Part shown: positions 44,224 through 53,606 of the stretch, piece after piece
Layout: the number at the start of each line of letters is the position of its first letter
How positions within the stretch are numbered: position 1 is the stretch's first letter
NCBI RefSeq assembly: GCF_000153405.2
Contig: NC_020802.1
Span: 2,375,883 to 2,439,882, forward strand
Direction: 5' to 3'
DNA length: 64,000 bases
DNA from: Psychromonas sp. CNPT3
Lineage (GTDB): Bacteria > Pseudomonadota > Gammaproteobacteria > Enterobacterales > Psychromonadaceae
Made by a program: the position numbers and the translations under genes
The notes under the pieces: generated by a model
Databases searched by the model: none
What the model was told of the DNA's origin: nothing
The model's input: the letters and a program-made list of their open reading frames with translations, nothing else

Positions 44224-46842
44224 ATGCATTTAGGCCCTTTTTCCCCGTCGAAAATAGAACACAATAATTTAACCCTCTCTTTTCTTAAAAAACACCACCA
44301 AGAATTTCATCAATGGCAAGTTGCGCGCTTCAAAAAAAATGAGAACATTAATTATTTAGTGCATCAACGCGCCCTCTATATCGATTTATTACTGGCTCGG
44401 TTGTGGCAATTTATGGGCCTAGATAAGTGTTATCGATTGAGTTTACTGGCCGTTGGTGGCTATGGACGCGCTGAGTTACACCCTAAATCTGATATCGACA
44501 TTTTAATTTTGTCTGTGCATGGCTTTACAACGGATGAAGAGCAAAAAATAACCGCCTTTATCACTTTCTTATGGGATCTTAAATTCGACATTGGGCACAG
44601 TGTGCGTGATTTAGACGATTGCTTTAACCGCGGTAAAGAAGATCTCAGTATTGCCACAAGTATGCTCGAAGCACGTCATATTCAAGGCAATAAAAAAACC
44701 TTGAAAAAATTACAACAATTACTACAGCGCGACGATTTTTGGCCCTCAGAGAAATTTTTCCTTTTAAAAAGAGAGGAGCAAAGAGCACGTCATAAAAATT
44801 GCCGCGGTGATGGCTATAGCCTTGAGCCCGATTTAAAAAATGGACGAGGCGGTTTACGTGACATACAAACCATCGTTTGGGTTGCAAAGCGCCATTTCGG
44901 TGTCAGTAGCCTACTCAAATTAACGCGTTATCATTATATTACAAAAAGTGAATATTATGAGCTCGTTGACTGTCAAACCTTACTCTGGCGAGTACGCTTT
45001 GCACTGCACTGCGTCACTGGACGCGCCGATAATCGCCTGCTTTTTGATTTCCAAGGTGAAGTCGCAAGTTTACTGGGATATCAAGGCGCTCGTGGTAAAG
45101 CGATTGAGACCATGATGAAAGAATTTTATCAAACAATTCATCACATTAAAGAGCTCAATGAAATGTTATTGCAATATTTTGATGAGGCTATCAATGACAA
45201 AAACAGCACTAAAATCATTCCTATCGATGCGCATTTTCAATGCCGCGAGCAGATGATAGAGCTTAAAACCACCGGGCTCTTTAAAACGCATCCGCATACT
45301 ATTTTACAACTGTTTTTATACATCGCCAGCGATGACAGTATTGTCGGCGTTTACTCATCAACATTACGCGCGTTACGTGAAGCAAGGCGGCACTTGAAAC
45401 AATGGTTACAAGAACTCCCTGAATGCCGACGCTTATTTATGAGTATAATAAAGCATCCTCAGGGCATGGGACGTGCATTTACCTTGATGCATGAGTATGG
45501 CGTTCTTGGTGCTTATATCCCGCAATGGAGCCGCATCGTAGGGCAAATGCAATTTGATCTGTTTCATGCTTATACCGTTGATGAACATACGCATAAATTG
45601 CTTAAATATATTTATAATTATCCGCAAACAAAAGCATTACACCCATTAGCACATGATATTTATCGTTATTTAGAGAAACCTGAATTACTGTTTTTAGGGG
45701 CTATTTTTCATGACATTGCCAAAGGACAAAATGGCGATCACTCGGCCTTAGGCGCAGTTGATGCTTATCAATTTTGTCAATTACACCAATTAAACCATGC
45801 TGATAGTACTTTTGTTGCATGGCTTGTTGAGCAACACTTAACCTTATCGGTTACGGCGCAACGTAGAGATATAAGCGATCCAGGCGTTATTCGAAAATTT
45901 GCAAAAATAGTACAAGATGAAACCCATCTTAACTATTTATATTGTTTAACTGTCGCCGATATCTGCGCGACTAATGAAGGTACCTGGAATAGCTGGAAAG
46001 GCAGTTTATTACGTGACCTTTATTCGAGCACCCAAAAAATGCTCCGTCGAGGCATCGATAGCCCTCGTAATCTTCGCCAACGTATTAAAAATAGAAAACA
46101 AAAAACATTAGACTTATTAGCACAGACAGGTACCGATACAGATGCGGTAAAAAATCTGTGGAAAAATTTTAAACTCGATTATTTTTTTCGTTATCGCTCT
46201 GCACAAATCGCTTGGCATACCCGCGCCCTGTTAGGCGCTTATAATAAAATGCAGCCCTTAGTACTGATCAGTACCAGTGCTCAAAAAGATGCGACCGAGA
46301 TTTTTGTTTATCATCGTGATGCGCCGTCCATTTTCTCATCAGTGGTCACCGAAATTGATAATAAAAGATTGAGCGTCTATGATGCGAAAATACTCTCGAG
46401 TCGTGATGCTTATACCCTGAGTACTTTCAGTGTTTTAGAGCTTGATGGTAAACATATTTCAGGCGATAAAATTCAGCGTTTGAAAAAAGCCATTGAGGTT
46501 GCATTAATGAACCCAGCAAAGGTCAACTGCCAACAAAAACAGCTCATTCGTATTAAGCGCCAATTTAAAATTGAGCCCCTTATCACTTTTTTACCCACGC
46601 GTCGTAAGCGCACCCAAATTGAGGTCGTTGCCTTTGATGCTCCGGGTATTTTAGCCAATATAGGAAAAGTTTTTCGTAAACTCGATCTGATGCTATACAC
46701 CGCAAAGATCACCACTATTGGTGCGCGTGTTGAAGATCTTTTTATTATTTCGACAAAAGCAGGAGAGGCCTTAACGCCCGTCCAAGAAAAGGAATTACAG
46801 GAGCATTTGATCCTCGAGCTCAGCCCAGATAAAAACGCATAA
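44224..46842 (+). CDS. glnD: [protein-PII] uridylyltransferase / uridylyl-removing enzyme
   Basis: GlnD adds or removes UMP on PII proteins according to glutamine level, the primary nitrogen sensor. The 872-residue protein has the nucleotidyltransferase motif GGYGRAELHPKSDIDIL (about 80-96) and the GRGGLRDIQTIVWVAKRHFG region. The HD phosphohydrolase domain follows (FLGAIFHDIAKGQNGDHS, near residue 500), then two C-terminal ACT domains (about 680-870) that sense glutamine. I start at the ATG 44224-44226, with AGAGG just upstream; the frame also runs 36 codons further upstream, through repeat copy 2, which is not GlnD sequence. Confidence 0.97.
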   Translation: MHLGPFSPSKIEHNNLTLSFLKKHHQEFHQWQVARFKKNENINYLVHQRALYIDLLLARLWQFMGLDKCYRLSLLAVGGYGRAELHPKSDIDILILSVHGFTTDEEQKITAFITFLWDLKFDIGHSVRDLDDCFNRGKEDLSIATSMLEARHIQGNKKTLKKLQQLLQRDDFWPSEKFFLLKREEQRARHKNCRGDGYSLEPDLKNGRGGLRDIQTIVWVAKRHFGVSSLLKLTRYHYITKSEYYELVDCQTLLWRVRFALHCVTGRADNRLLFDFQGEVASLLGYQGARGKAIETMMKEFYQTIHHIKELNEMLLQYFDEAINDKNSTKIIPIDAHFQCREQMIELKTTGLFKTHPHTILQLFLYIASDDSIVGVYSSTLRALREARRHLKQWLQELPECRRLFMSIIKHPQGMGRAFTLMHEYGVLGAYIPQWSRIVGQMQFDLFHAYTVDEHTHKLLKYIYNYPQTKALHPLAHDIYRYLEKPELLFLGAIFHDIAKGQNGDHSALGAVDAYQFCQLHQLNHADSTFVAWLVEQHLTLSVTAQRRDISDPGVIRKFAKIVQDETHLNYLYCLTVADICATNEGTWNSWKGSLLRDLYSSTQKMLRRGIDSPRNLRQRIKNRKQKTLDLLAQTGTDTDAVKNLWKNFKLDYFFRYRSAQIAWHTRALLGAYNKMQPLVLISTSAQKDATEIFVYHRDAPSIFSSVVTEIDNKRLSVYDAKILSSRDAYTLSTFSVLELDGKHISGDKIQRLKKAIEVALMNPAKVNCQQKQLIRIKRQFKIEPLITFLPTRRKRTQIEVVAFDAPGILANIGKVFRKLDLMLYTAKITTIGARVEDLFIISTKAGEALTPVQEKELQEHLILELSPDKNA

Positions 46843-46855
46843 GGCCATTTTCATG

Positions 46856-46887
46856 GATCCGTGTTAATAGATTTATTAACACGGATC
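46856..46887. terminator. inverted repeat between convergent glnD and fbpC
   Basis: GATCCGTGTTAAT / ATTAACACGGATC is a 13-base perfect stem with a six-base loop. It lies between the two convergent stops; there are no strong T-runs. Confidence 0.6.
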
Positions 46888-46892
46888 AGTAT

Positions 46893-47936
46893 TTATGAAG
46901 CAAGGTCAAAAAACACAAAATCATGCTCAAGTAACTCTAATGAAACCCTAAGACCCACTTCAATAGGGTGTAGTGAGCTTTGTTTCAAAGTGTAAATATC
47001 GCCTTTATAACGCACTTTAACTTCTACGTATGCACCTAAAAATAAGACGTTGATCACTTCGCCCTCTGCCTTTTCATCAATATGTAAAAGCAAATGCTCA
47101 GGACGCACTAACAGAAGTAAATGCTTACCTATTTTTTCTTTGATTTGGTTTGCACTGCTTATCACCCCTAAAGCACAATGGAAATGAGTCTCATCTTGAA
47201 CTTGTACTTGTAAGTAATTACTTTGCCCCATAAAGTCCGCAACATAACGCGACGTTGGCTGATAATAAAGTGCCTTAGCACTGCCTATTTGTACAATTTT
47301 ACCGGCTTGCATTAAGGCTATTTTGTCCGCAAAGGCAAAGCCTTCTTCTTTGGCATGCGTCACGAATAAAGCGCTGATCTGATGCGCTTTAAAAAGATGA
47401 CGAATATCTTGAATTAACTGCAGACGCACATGTTGATCTAAATTTGAAAATGGCTCATCTAATAGCATTAAATCAGGTTGATAAGCTAATGCGCGAGCAA
47501 TTGATATGCGTTGTTGCTGACCACCTGAAAGTTGATGTGGGAACCTATCTGCGTAACGACTCAATTGCACCAAAGCTAAAACATCTTCGACCTTTTTTCG
47601 TTGCTCTTTTTTACTTTGTTTAAATAAAGAGAAAGCGATATTATCAAACACATTAAGGTGCGGAAAAAGGGCATAATCTTGAAAAATAAAACCGACTTTA
47701 CGATTTTCAGGTGCGAGTTCAATATCGTTACCTAGTACCGTAATATCATTAATTGTAATGGTGCCTTCCACTTTATCTTGTAGCCCTGCAATAGCGCGTA
47801 ATAACGTGGTTTTTCCACAGCCACTTTCACCCAACAAACAAATAATTTCATTCTTTTCTAAACTCAACTGCAGATCTTTTAATATCTGCTCTTTTTGATA
47901 AAAGCAATTTAATGATTGGATCTTTAATGCCGACAT
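46893..47936 (-). CDS. fbpC: iron(III) ABC transporter ATP-binding protein
   Basis: This 347-residue ATPase powers the FbpABC-type ferric iron importer. It shows Walker A (LLGESGCGKTTLLRAIAG), Q-loop (FIFQDYALFPHL), signature (LSGGQQQRISIARAL), Walker B (LMLLDEPFSNLD) and H-loop (FVTHAKEEG) motifs. A C-terminal TOBE-like domain (about 240-345) is typical of the iron/thiamine/spermidine subfamily. Its start directly abuts the fbpB stop. Assignment to iron rests on the partner genes and the Fur box. Confidence 0.93.
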   Translation of the reverse strand: MSALKIQSLNCFYQKEQILKDLQLSLEKNEIICLLGESGCGKTTLLRAIAGLQDKVEGTITINDITVLGNDIELAPENRKVGFIFQDYALFPHLNVFDNIAFSLFKQSKKEQRKKVEDVLALVQLSRYADRFPHQLSGGQQQRISIARALAYQPDLMLLDEPFSNLDQHVRLQLIQDIRHLFKAHQISALFVTHAKEEGFAFADKIALMQAGKIVQIGSAKALYYQPTSRYVADFMGQSNYLQVQVQDETHFHCALGVISSANQIKEKIGKHLLLLVRPEHLLLHIDEKAEGEVINVLFLGAYVEVKVRYKGDIYTLKQSSLHPIEVGLRVSLELLEHDFVFFDLAS

Positions 47937-49567
47937 TAACGACTTTCCTCTAATAAACGATTAACCAAAATAAATGGCAACAAGCCCATTAAAATAATTA
48001 ACAGTGCAGGCAGCGCTGCATGCTCAATCATTTCATCCGATACAAATTGATACACATAGGTCGCTAAGGTTTCAAAGTTAAAGGGCCGTAATAAAAGGGC
48101 CGTAGGTAACTCTTTCATCGCTTCAATAAAGACCAGAATGAATGCCGTTAACATCCCTCTTTTTATTAAAGGTAAATTAACTCGGCGTAACATCTGCCCT
48201 TGAGTCAGACCTAAGGAGCGAGCTGCTAAATCTAATGTAGGCGACACATCTTCTAAATTTGAATGCACACTTCCCACAGCAATCGCACTAAAACGCACTA
48301 AATAGGCGATAACTAATACAAATAATGAGCCAGAAAAAATAAGTCCCACAGAGGGTAAGTTAAAAGCGACCAGCCATTTGTTTAATAAAAGATCTAAGGA
48401 GCTAAAAGGGATCAAAACACCAATAGCGACAACAGTCCCAGGCACCGCATAACCTAAAGAGGATAAACGTATACTTATTTTTGCAAATATCCCAGGCTGT
48501 AAACGTTGATATAAGTTAACAATAAGCGCAACGACAAGTCCTAAACTTGCCACTATTAATGCAAGCCAGACACTGTTTAAGGTGTAACGCCATAATAAAA
48601 TATTAAAGGAAGCCCAAAAATAGTGCGAGGCATAATAAATAAGTACACTTAACGGCAATAAAAAAGCAAAGAACAAAAGCGTCCAAGAAAAGCTTAATGC
48701 GCCCCATTTTTTCCAGCCATGTAACACAAAACGCAATTCTCTTTTGGTTTCGCCACTGCGCTGATAGCTCTTTTGCTTACGCCTACTATGGCTTTCTAAG
48801 CCAATAAAGATAACGACAAACAATAACATGAGCGATGAAATTTTTGCCGCACTGCTTAAGCTTCCAAGCTCTAACCAAGTATCATAAACGGCGGTTGTGA
48901 GGGTTTGCACTGCAAAATAATTAACCGTTGCAAAATCGCCCAAAGACTCCATTGCAATTAAAGAGAGTCCCACGGCAAGAGATGAGCGAGAGAGAGGAAA
49001 AGACACTCTTTTAAACGCCTGCCAAGGTGATGCACCTAAGCTACGCGCTGCTTGAAATAAACTACCAGATTGACTTAAAAAAGAGGCGCGCAATAAAAGG
49101 TAAAGATAAGGATATAAAGCTAAACTTAACACTAAAATGGCACCGGCTAAAGTGCGAATATCGGGAAAATAATAATCAGAATAAGATTGCCAGCCCATTA
49201 ATCGACGTAAAAAATGTTGTACTGGGCCACTAAAATCAAAAAGATCGGTATATACAATAGCAATAATATAAGGGGGTAAGGCAAGCGGTAACATCAATGC
49301 CCACTGCAGAGTTTTCCGACTCGGAAAATCACAGCATGCAACAAACCAAGCAACCGGCAAAGCAAATAGGCAACTTAATGACATCACGCCAATAATTAAA
49401 AGACCGGTATTTAAGCAGTAATCCCAAAGTACCGTATCAATAATATGCTGAAAACTACCCGTTTTATCAATAGAAAAAGCACTTAATATAAGTGCTATGA
49501 TAGGCGTTACTAAAAGACAAGTTACTGCCCAAGGCAGTAACTTGTAAACACAATTTTTAGAGATCAA
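47936..49567 (-). CDS. fbpB: iron(III) ABC transporter permease (fused two-domain)
   Basis: This 543-residue permease has two tandem binding-protein-dependent transport domains, each with about six helices. Each has an EAA-type loop (AARSLGASPWQAFKRVSFPL near residue 185 and AARSLGLTQGQMLRRVNLPL near 450) that docks the ATPase. This is the usual fused FbpB/SfuB layout. The start appears to be TTG at 49565-49567, overlapping the end of fbpA by 11 bp; no in-frame ATG precedes the first helix. Confidence 0.93.
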   Translation of the reverse strand: MISKNCVYKLLPWAVTCLLVTPIIALILSAFSIDKTGSFQHIIDTVLWDYCLNTGLLIIGVMSLSCLFALPVAWFVACCDFPSRKTLQWALMLPLALPPYIIAIVYTDLFDFSGPVQHFLRRLMGWQSYSDYYFPDIRTLAGAILVLSLALYPYLYLLLRASFLSQSGSLFQAARSLGASPWQAFKRVSFPLSRSSLAVGLSLIAMESLGDFATVNYFAVQTLTTAVYDTWLELGSLSSAAKISSLMLLFVVIFIGLESHSRRKQKSYQRSGETKRELRFVLHGWKKWGALSFSWTLLFFAFLLPLSVLIYYASHYFWASFNILLWRYTLNSVWLALIVASLGLVVALIVNLYQRLQPGIFAKISIRLSSLGYAVPGTVVAIGVLIPFSSLDLLLNKWLVAFNLPSVGLIFSGSLFVLVIAYLVRFSAIAVGSVHSNLEDVSPTLDLAARSLGLTQGQMLRRVNLPLIKRGMLTAFILVFIEAMKELPTALLLRPFNFETLATYVYQFVSDEMIEHAALPALLIILMGLLPFILVNRLLEESR

Positions 49568-50576
49568 ATTTCACTTCATCTAGTAATTTAACTGCATTTT
49601 CATGTTGCTTAGCAATTTCAGAAAGTGCAATCGTATCGGCTTTAAATTTTCCCCATGATGCCACGAGTTTAGATGGCGCAACGCCTTCTTTAACCGGGTA
49701 TTCATAGTTCACATCTGCATACATTTTTTGTGCGACATCATCTGATAAAAATTCCATTAATTTAATGGCATTATTTTTATTAGGTGCGTATTTAGCAAGT
49801 ACTACGCCACTTACATTAACATGCGCGCCAGTCGTGTTTTGATTCGGGAAATTAATATTTACCGCTTCAGCCCAACTCACTTGTTTTGGATCAGCTAGCA
49901 TTTTACCTAAGTAGTAACTGTTACCCAAAGCATAATCACAAAGGCCATCTTTAACCGCTTTCACTTGTGCACGATCATTACCTTGTGGTTTACGTGCAAG
50001 ATTAGCTTTAACACCTTCTAACCACTCTTTTGCTTTTACTTTGCCTTCATGTGCAATAACAGATGCAACTAAAGAGACATTGTAAGGATGTTTACCAGAG
50101 CGAGTACATATTTTACCTTTAAATTCAGGCTTTGCTAAATCTAAATAAGTAATGTTGGCAACAGGTCCTACACGTTTTGATGATGAATAAATATTACGCA
50201 CACGAGTCGTTAATGCAAACCATTGTCCATCAGGATCGCGATACTGCGCAGGTATATTACTGTCTAAACGTTTACTGTGCACTGCTTGTGTTAAATCTTG
50301 ATTGGTCATTTTCATCAGACGACTAATATCTGTCGTTAACACAAGATCAGCGGGTGAAAGCTTGCCTTCACGCTTAACACGCTCAATCAACCCTTTTTTA
50401 GCAAATAAGATATTTACTTTGATGCCGGTTTCTTGAGTGAATTTTTGCATAATAGGCTCAATTAAAAAGGGCTGACGAAATGAATATACATTCACTTCTT
50501 CTGCCATCGCAGCTAAACTCGGTAAACTTAATACGCTCAATAGTGCCACATGGCTGAACATTTTCTTTACTATCAT
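49557..50576 (-). CDS. fbpA: iron(III) ABC transporter periplasmic binding protein
   Basis: The 339-residue precursor has a signal peptide (about 1-25, ending SLAAMA) and begins the mature part EEVNVYSFRQPFLIEPIMQKFTQETGIKV, the pattern of class II ferric-binding proteins. The paired tyrosines in ALGNSYYLGKML are the probable Fe(III) ligands. I chose the ATG at 50574-50576, with AAGGAGA just upstream; the frame extends ten codons further, into the Fur box. It is first in the fbpABC operon. Confidence 0.95.
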   Translation of the reverse strand: MIVKKMFSHVALLSVLSLPSLAAMAEEVNVYSFRQPFLIEPIMQKFTQETGIKVNILFAKKGLIERVKREGKLSPADLVLTTDISRLMKMTNQDLTQAVHSKRLDSNIPAQYRDPDGQWFALTTRVRNIYSSSKRVGPVANITYLDLAKPEFKGKICTRSGKHPYNVSLVASVIAHEGKVKAKEWLEGVKANLARKPQGNDRAQVKAVKDGLCDYALGNSYYLGKMLADPKQVSWAEAVNINFPNQNTTGAHVNVSGVVLAKYAPNKNNAIKLMEFLSDDVAQKMYADVNYEYPVKEGVAPSKLVASWGKFKADTIALSEIAKQHENAVKLLDEVKFDL

Positions 50577-50591
50577 CGGACTCTCCTTGGT

Positions 50592-50610
50592 AATAATGAT
50601 TATCAATTTA
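50592..50610. promoter_or_regulatory. Fur box upstream of fbpABC
   Basis: Read on the minus strand, TAAATTGATAATCATTATT matches 15 of 19 positions of the classical Fur box GATAATGATAATCATTATC, with thirteen consecutive matches. It sits about 15-35 bp before the fbpA start. Confidence 0.85.
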
Positions 50611-50803
50611 GTCTCGAATACTAGTTACCTTTTAAAGTAATTGCAACCTATTAAAATCACACTTTTCACTTAAAATAACATTAATAATCATAAGGATTTA
50701 CGTCACTTTACATGTCATTAACATGGAGGTAACAAGGAATTTAAGGGAAAACAGAAAAAGCACCCTTTATCCAATCACCGAAGGCCTTATATATAAAAGA
50801 CAT

Positions 50804-50835
50804 AAAAAAGGCTACCTTTATTGATAGCCTTTTTA
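50804..50835 (-). terminator. flrABC terminator
   Basis: AAAAGGCTA / TAGCCTTTT around a ten-base loop with T-runs on both strands. It ends flrC transcription beyond repeat copy 3, which lies in the flrC 3' untranslated region. Confidence 0.78.
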
Positions 50836-51002
50836 TCGTAGTGGGATTAATTAAGTGAGCATATATTACGCAGGAAAAATCAGCACTAGCAAGGCGAGAA
50901 TCACATGAAATAGCTGTTCTCACTTCAAAACTCACAACGCACAACGCAGGGTGGGATAATTTCACCAAACAATACGGATCACTTTTTTAGTTCCTTTGGC
51001 AT
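50835..51002 (+). repeat. short inverted-repeat element, copy 3 (MITE-like, decayed left end)
   Basis: The right end TTAGTTCCTTTGGCAT and the interior match copies 1 and 2. The left terminal repeat is eroded. The length is 168 bp because CACAACG is duplicated in tandem in the interior. It abuts flrC: its outermost base is also the last base of the flrC stop codon. Confidence 0.8.
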
Positions 51003-52390
51003 TATAAGGGTAAAACCCCTTCTTCTTTCATTTTTGCAATTTTATAACGCAATGTACGAGGACTAATACCCAGCAATTCAGCAACATCTTTACGCTTTCC
51101 AGAGCAACTTTCCAAGGCATCTAATATTATCTTTTTTTCTTGATCTTTTAAGCCTTTACCAAGCCCTAATTGAGGATCAAGTACTGCATTTGTTGGCAGA
51201 GGCTCATCCATATCTTCTGCCTCTGTCGGCTCGAAATCACCCGCACAAAGTCTTTCTTCAAATTGTGCGTCTTCGAGTATTAGTGCATTACGCTCAATGC
51301 AGGGTCCCTCTGATAAAATGAGAGCGCGTTGCATGACATTATCTAATTCACGCACATTACCCGGCCAAGGATAGGCTAATAGCAAGGCTTTACTTGCCTC
51401 GCTCAATACTGATACCGGTTGTTTTTGTGCTAAGGCATGACGCGCCAATAAATGCTCTGCCAGTGGCAAAATATCACCAGGGCGTTTATTTAACGCTAAA
51501 CACTGCAATGGAAATACATTTAAACGATAATAAAGATCTTCTCTAAAAGTGCCGGCAGCGACCGCTTCTTTAATATCACGGTTACTGGTCGCAATGACGC
51601 GCACATTTAGTTTAATTATTTTTCGTCCACCTAAACGTTCCACTTCTCGCTCTTGTAAAACGCGCAGTAATTTAACCTGTAATTCAAGGGGCATTTCAGT
51701 GATTTCATCGAGTAAAATAGTGCCATTTTGAGCCTGCTCAAATTTACCCGGACAGGCTTGTATTGCCCCCGTAAACGCACCTTTTTCATAACCAAATAAC
51801 GTCGATTCGAGCATTGTATCGGGAATAGCGCCACAATTTATGGCAATAAAAGCACCCTCTGCACGACTCGATTGGTCATGTAAATAACGCGATAATATTT
51901 CTTTACCACTACCACTCGGGCCTGTGATCATAACCGTCGCATCACTTAATGCTACTTTTTTAGCCATACTAAATAATTTTTCAGTATGTAGGTCGCCGTA
52001 TATCGGCGTGCAAGATTCAACATGATTAATAGGTGCATAGCGACTCACTTGATTTAATAACACTTCTGGCGAAAAGGGTTTCGCTAAATAATCAATCGCA
52101 CCATCACGCATTGCATTTACTGCATCATTAATAGTGGCATAAGCGGTCATGAGAAGAACCGGTAACTGTGGATATTTTCTTTTAATATTTTGTAATAAGG
52201 TTAAGCCAGACATACCGCCCATCTGAATATCACTGATCACTAAATCAAATTTTTGCTGGTTTAACACAATCAATGCTTGCTCTGCACTATCAACTTCAAC
52301 ACAGTGGTAGCCCGCTAATAATAACGTATCAATTAACGCTTCACGTAATCCTGCATCATCTTCAACTACTAATAATTTTCCCTGTGCCAT
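51002..52390 (-). CDS. flrC: sigma-54-dependent flagellar response regulator FlrC
   Basis: FlrC activates class III flagellar genes with sigma-54. The 462-residue protein has a receiver domain (1-120, phosphoacceptor aspartate in LVISDIQMGG), an AAA+ domain (about 130-365) with the P-loop GPSGSGKEIL and the sigma-54 contact motif GAFTGA, and a C-terminal Fis-type helix-turn-helix (VAELLGISPRTLRYKIAKM). It begins one base after flrB, its cognate kinase. The order flrA-flrB-flrC matches Vibrio. Confidence 0.95.
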   Translation of the reverse strand: MAQGKLLVVEDDAGLREALIDTLLLAGYHCVEVDSAEQALIVLNQQKFDLVISDIQMGGMSGLTLLQNIKRKYPQLPVLLMTAYATINDAVNAMRDGAIDYLAKPFSPEVLLNQVSRYAPINHVESCTPIYGDLHTEKLFSMAKKVALSDATVMITGPSGSGKEILSRYLHDQSSRAEGAFIAINCGAIPDTMLESTLFGYEKGAFTGAIQACPGKFEQAQNGTILLDEITEMPLELQVKLLRVLQEREVERLGGRKIIKLNVRVIATSNRDIKEAVAAGTFREDLYYRLNVFPLQCLALNKRPGDILPLAEHLLARHALAQKQPVSVLSEASKALLLAYPWPGNVRELDNVMQRALILSEGPCIERNALILEDAQFEERLCAGDFEPTEAEDMDEPLPTNAVLDPQLGLGKGLKDQEKKIILDALESCSGKRKDVAELLGISPRTLRYKIAKMKEEGVLPL

Positions 52391-52391
52391 A

Positions 52392-53495
52392 CTAGCCTCC
52401 TACCACTTTTCCAAATAAATTTTGCTGTTCACCGATGCGGTGCAACGGTAACACTAATGTAAAACAACTACCTTTTCCAAACTCTGATTTAACTTCCACA
52501 CTGCCTTTATGTGCTTGAGCGATGGATTGCACTACCGCAAGCCCTAAACCGGTACCTTGTGATTTGGTGGTATAAAAGGCTTCCATGACTTTTTCAAGTT
52601 GCTCTTTCTCAATACCAGGACCATTATCCATAACCGATATTTCCATCCAATTATCCCCTCGACGTTGCGCGCTAATAAAGAGACGAGAGCCTTGCCCAGT
52701 TGCCTCAACCGCATTTGAAATTAGATTGGTCATCGCGCTTACTAATGAGCTTTTATTCGCGAGGATCACTAAATCAGGATCGGGAAAATGACATTGTAAA
52801 TTCCCATCTACACTGGCTAATAGTGCTTCACTTGCCTCTTTAACATCTTCAATAAGACGCACTACAGAGACTTCTTCAATAATTTTTTGATCGCCACTGC
52901 GTGCAAATAACAACATATCGTTAACCTGCGTTTCTAAATCTCCTAAACGGTTCATTAGTTTGCCCTGAAAACGTTGGCGAGAGGCTTCAGTTAATGTTTT
53001 ATTCGCAAGGTTAGCACCATATAACATCGCAGCAGAGAGAGGCGTTCTAATTTGATGCGCCAATGATGCTACCATTTTACCCAATGAGGATAAGCGCTGT
53101 AATTTAGCTACATGGGCTTGTAATCTACGCGTATCGGTCAAATCTGTTAACAATATAAGCTGTCCTGCCTGACCATTAAGCGGTGAAATAGACAGTTGAA
53201 TACGGCGCCCATTACGTAATGATATTTCATGTCCATCATCATTTTTAGGGGTAAATGAACGCGCGATAATATCGCTCCATAATTGCCCTAATAAAGGTGC
53301 GTCAAGTAAAGTAACAGCAACACGGTTAGCTTGCTCTATCACGCCATCCGTATCGAGAACAATCAAACCAGAAGGCAATTCATTATAGAGTTGTTGCATA
53401 TAATTTGCTTGGGCGCGCAACTGCTTTAGCTCTCCAGAGAAAGACTCTACATCCAATTTTTTGGCATTCTGTGGCTCATTGCGAGTATTCATCAC
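52392..53495 (-). CDS. flrB: flagellar sensor histidine kinase FlrB
   Basis: FlrB phosphorylates FlrC. The 367-residue cytoplasmic kinase has no membrane helix. It has a PAS-like domain (about 45-130), a dimerisation domain with the phospho-histidine in SLAHQIRTPLSAAMLYG and the ATPase N, G1 and G2 boxes (LISNAVEATGQG, VMDNGPGI, GTGLGLAVVQSI). It lies between flrA and flrC. Confidence 0.95.
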   Translation of the reverse strand: MMNTRNEPQNAKKLDVESFSGELKQLRAQANYMQQLYNELPSGLIVLDTDGVIEQANRVAVTLLDAPLLGQLWSDIIARSFTPKNDDGHEISLRNGRRIQLSISPLNGQAGQLILLTDLTDTRRLQAHVAKLQRLSSLGKMVASLAHQIRTPLSAAMLYGANLANKTLTEASRQRFQGKLMNRLGDLETQVNDMLLFARSGDQKIIEEVSVVRLIEDVKEASEALLASVDGNLQCHFPDPDLVILANKSSLVSAMTNLISNAVEATGQGSRLFISAQRRGDNWMEISVMDNGPGIEKEQLEKVMEAFYTTKSQGTGLGLAVVQSIAQAHKGSVEVKSEFGKGSCFTLVLPLHRIGEQQNLFGKVVGG

Positions 53496-53606
53496 TTTAC
53501 CTGCTTATATAATTTAATATATAAGCAATAGAGCAATGATCGTGCCAACAAAAAACACTATGTTTTACATGCAGTTAGACTTAACGTGCCAGATAAATGA
53601 CAGGTA

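Noticed and set aside
44043-44264. 73-codon open frame on the minus strand in the map-glnD gap
   Set aside because: It is the translation of repeat copy 2. A similar frame (VSFEVRT.ISC) appears in copy 3 at 50741-50968. No ribosome-binding site and no independent conservation signal.
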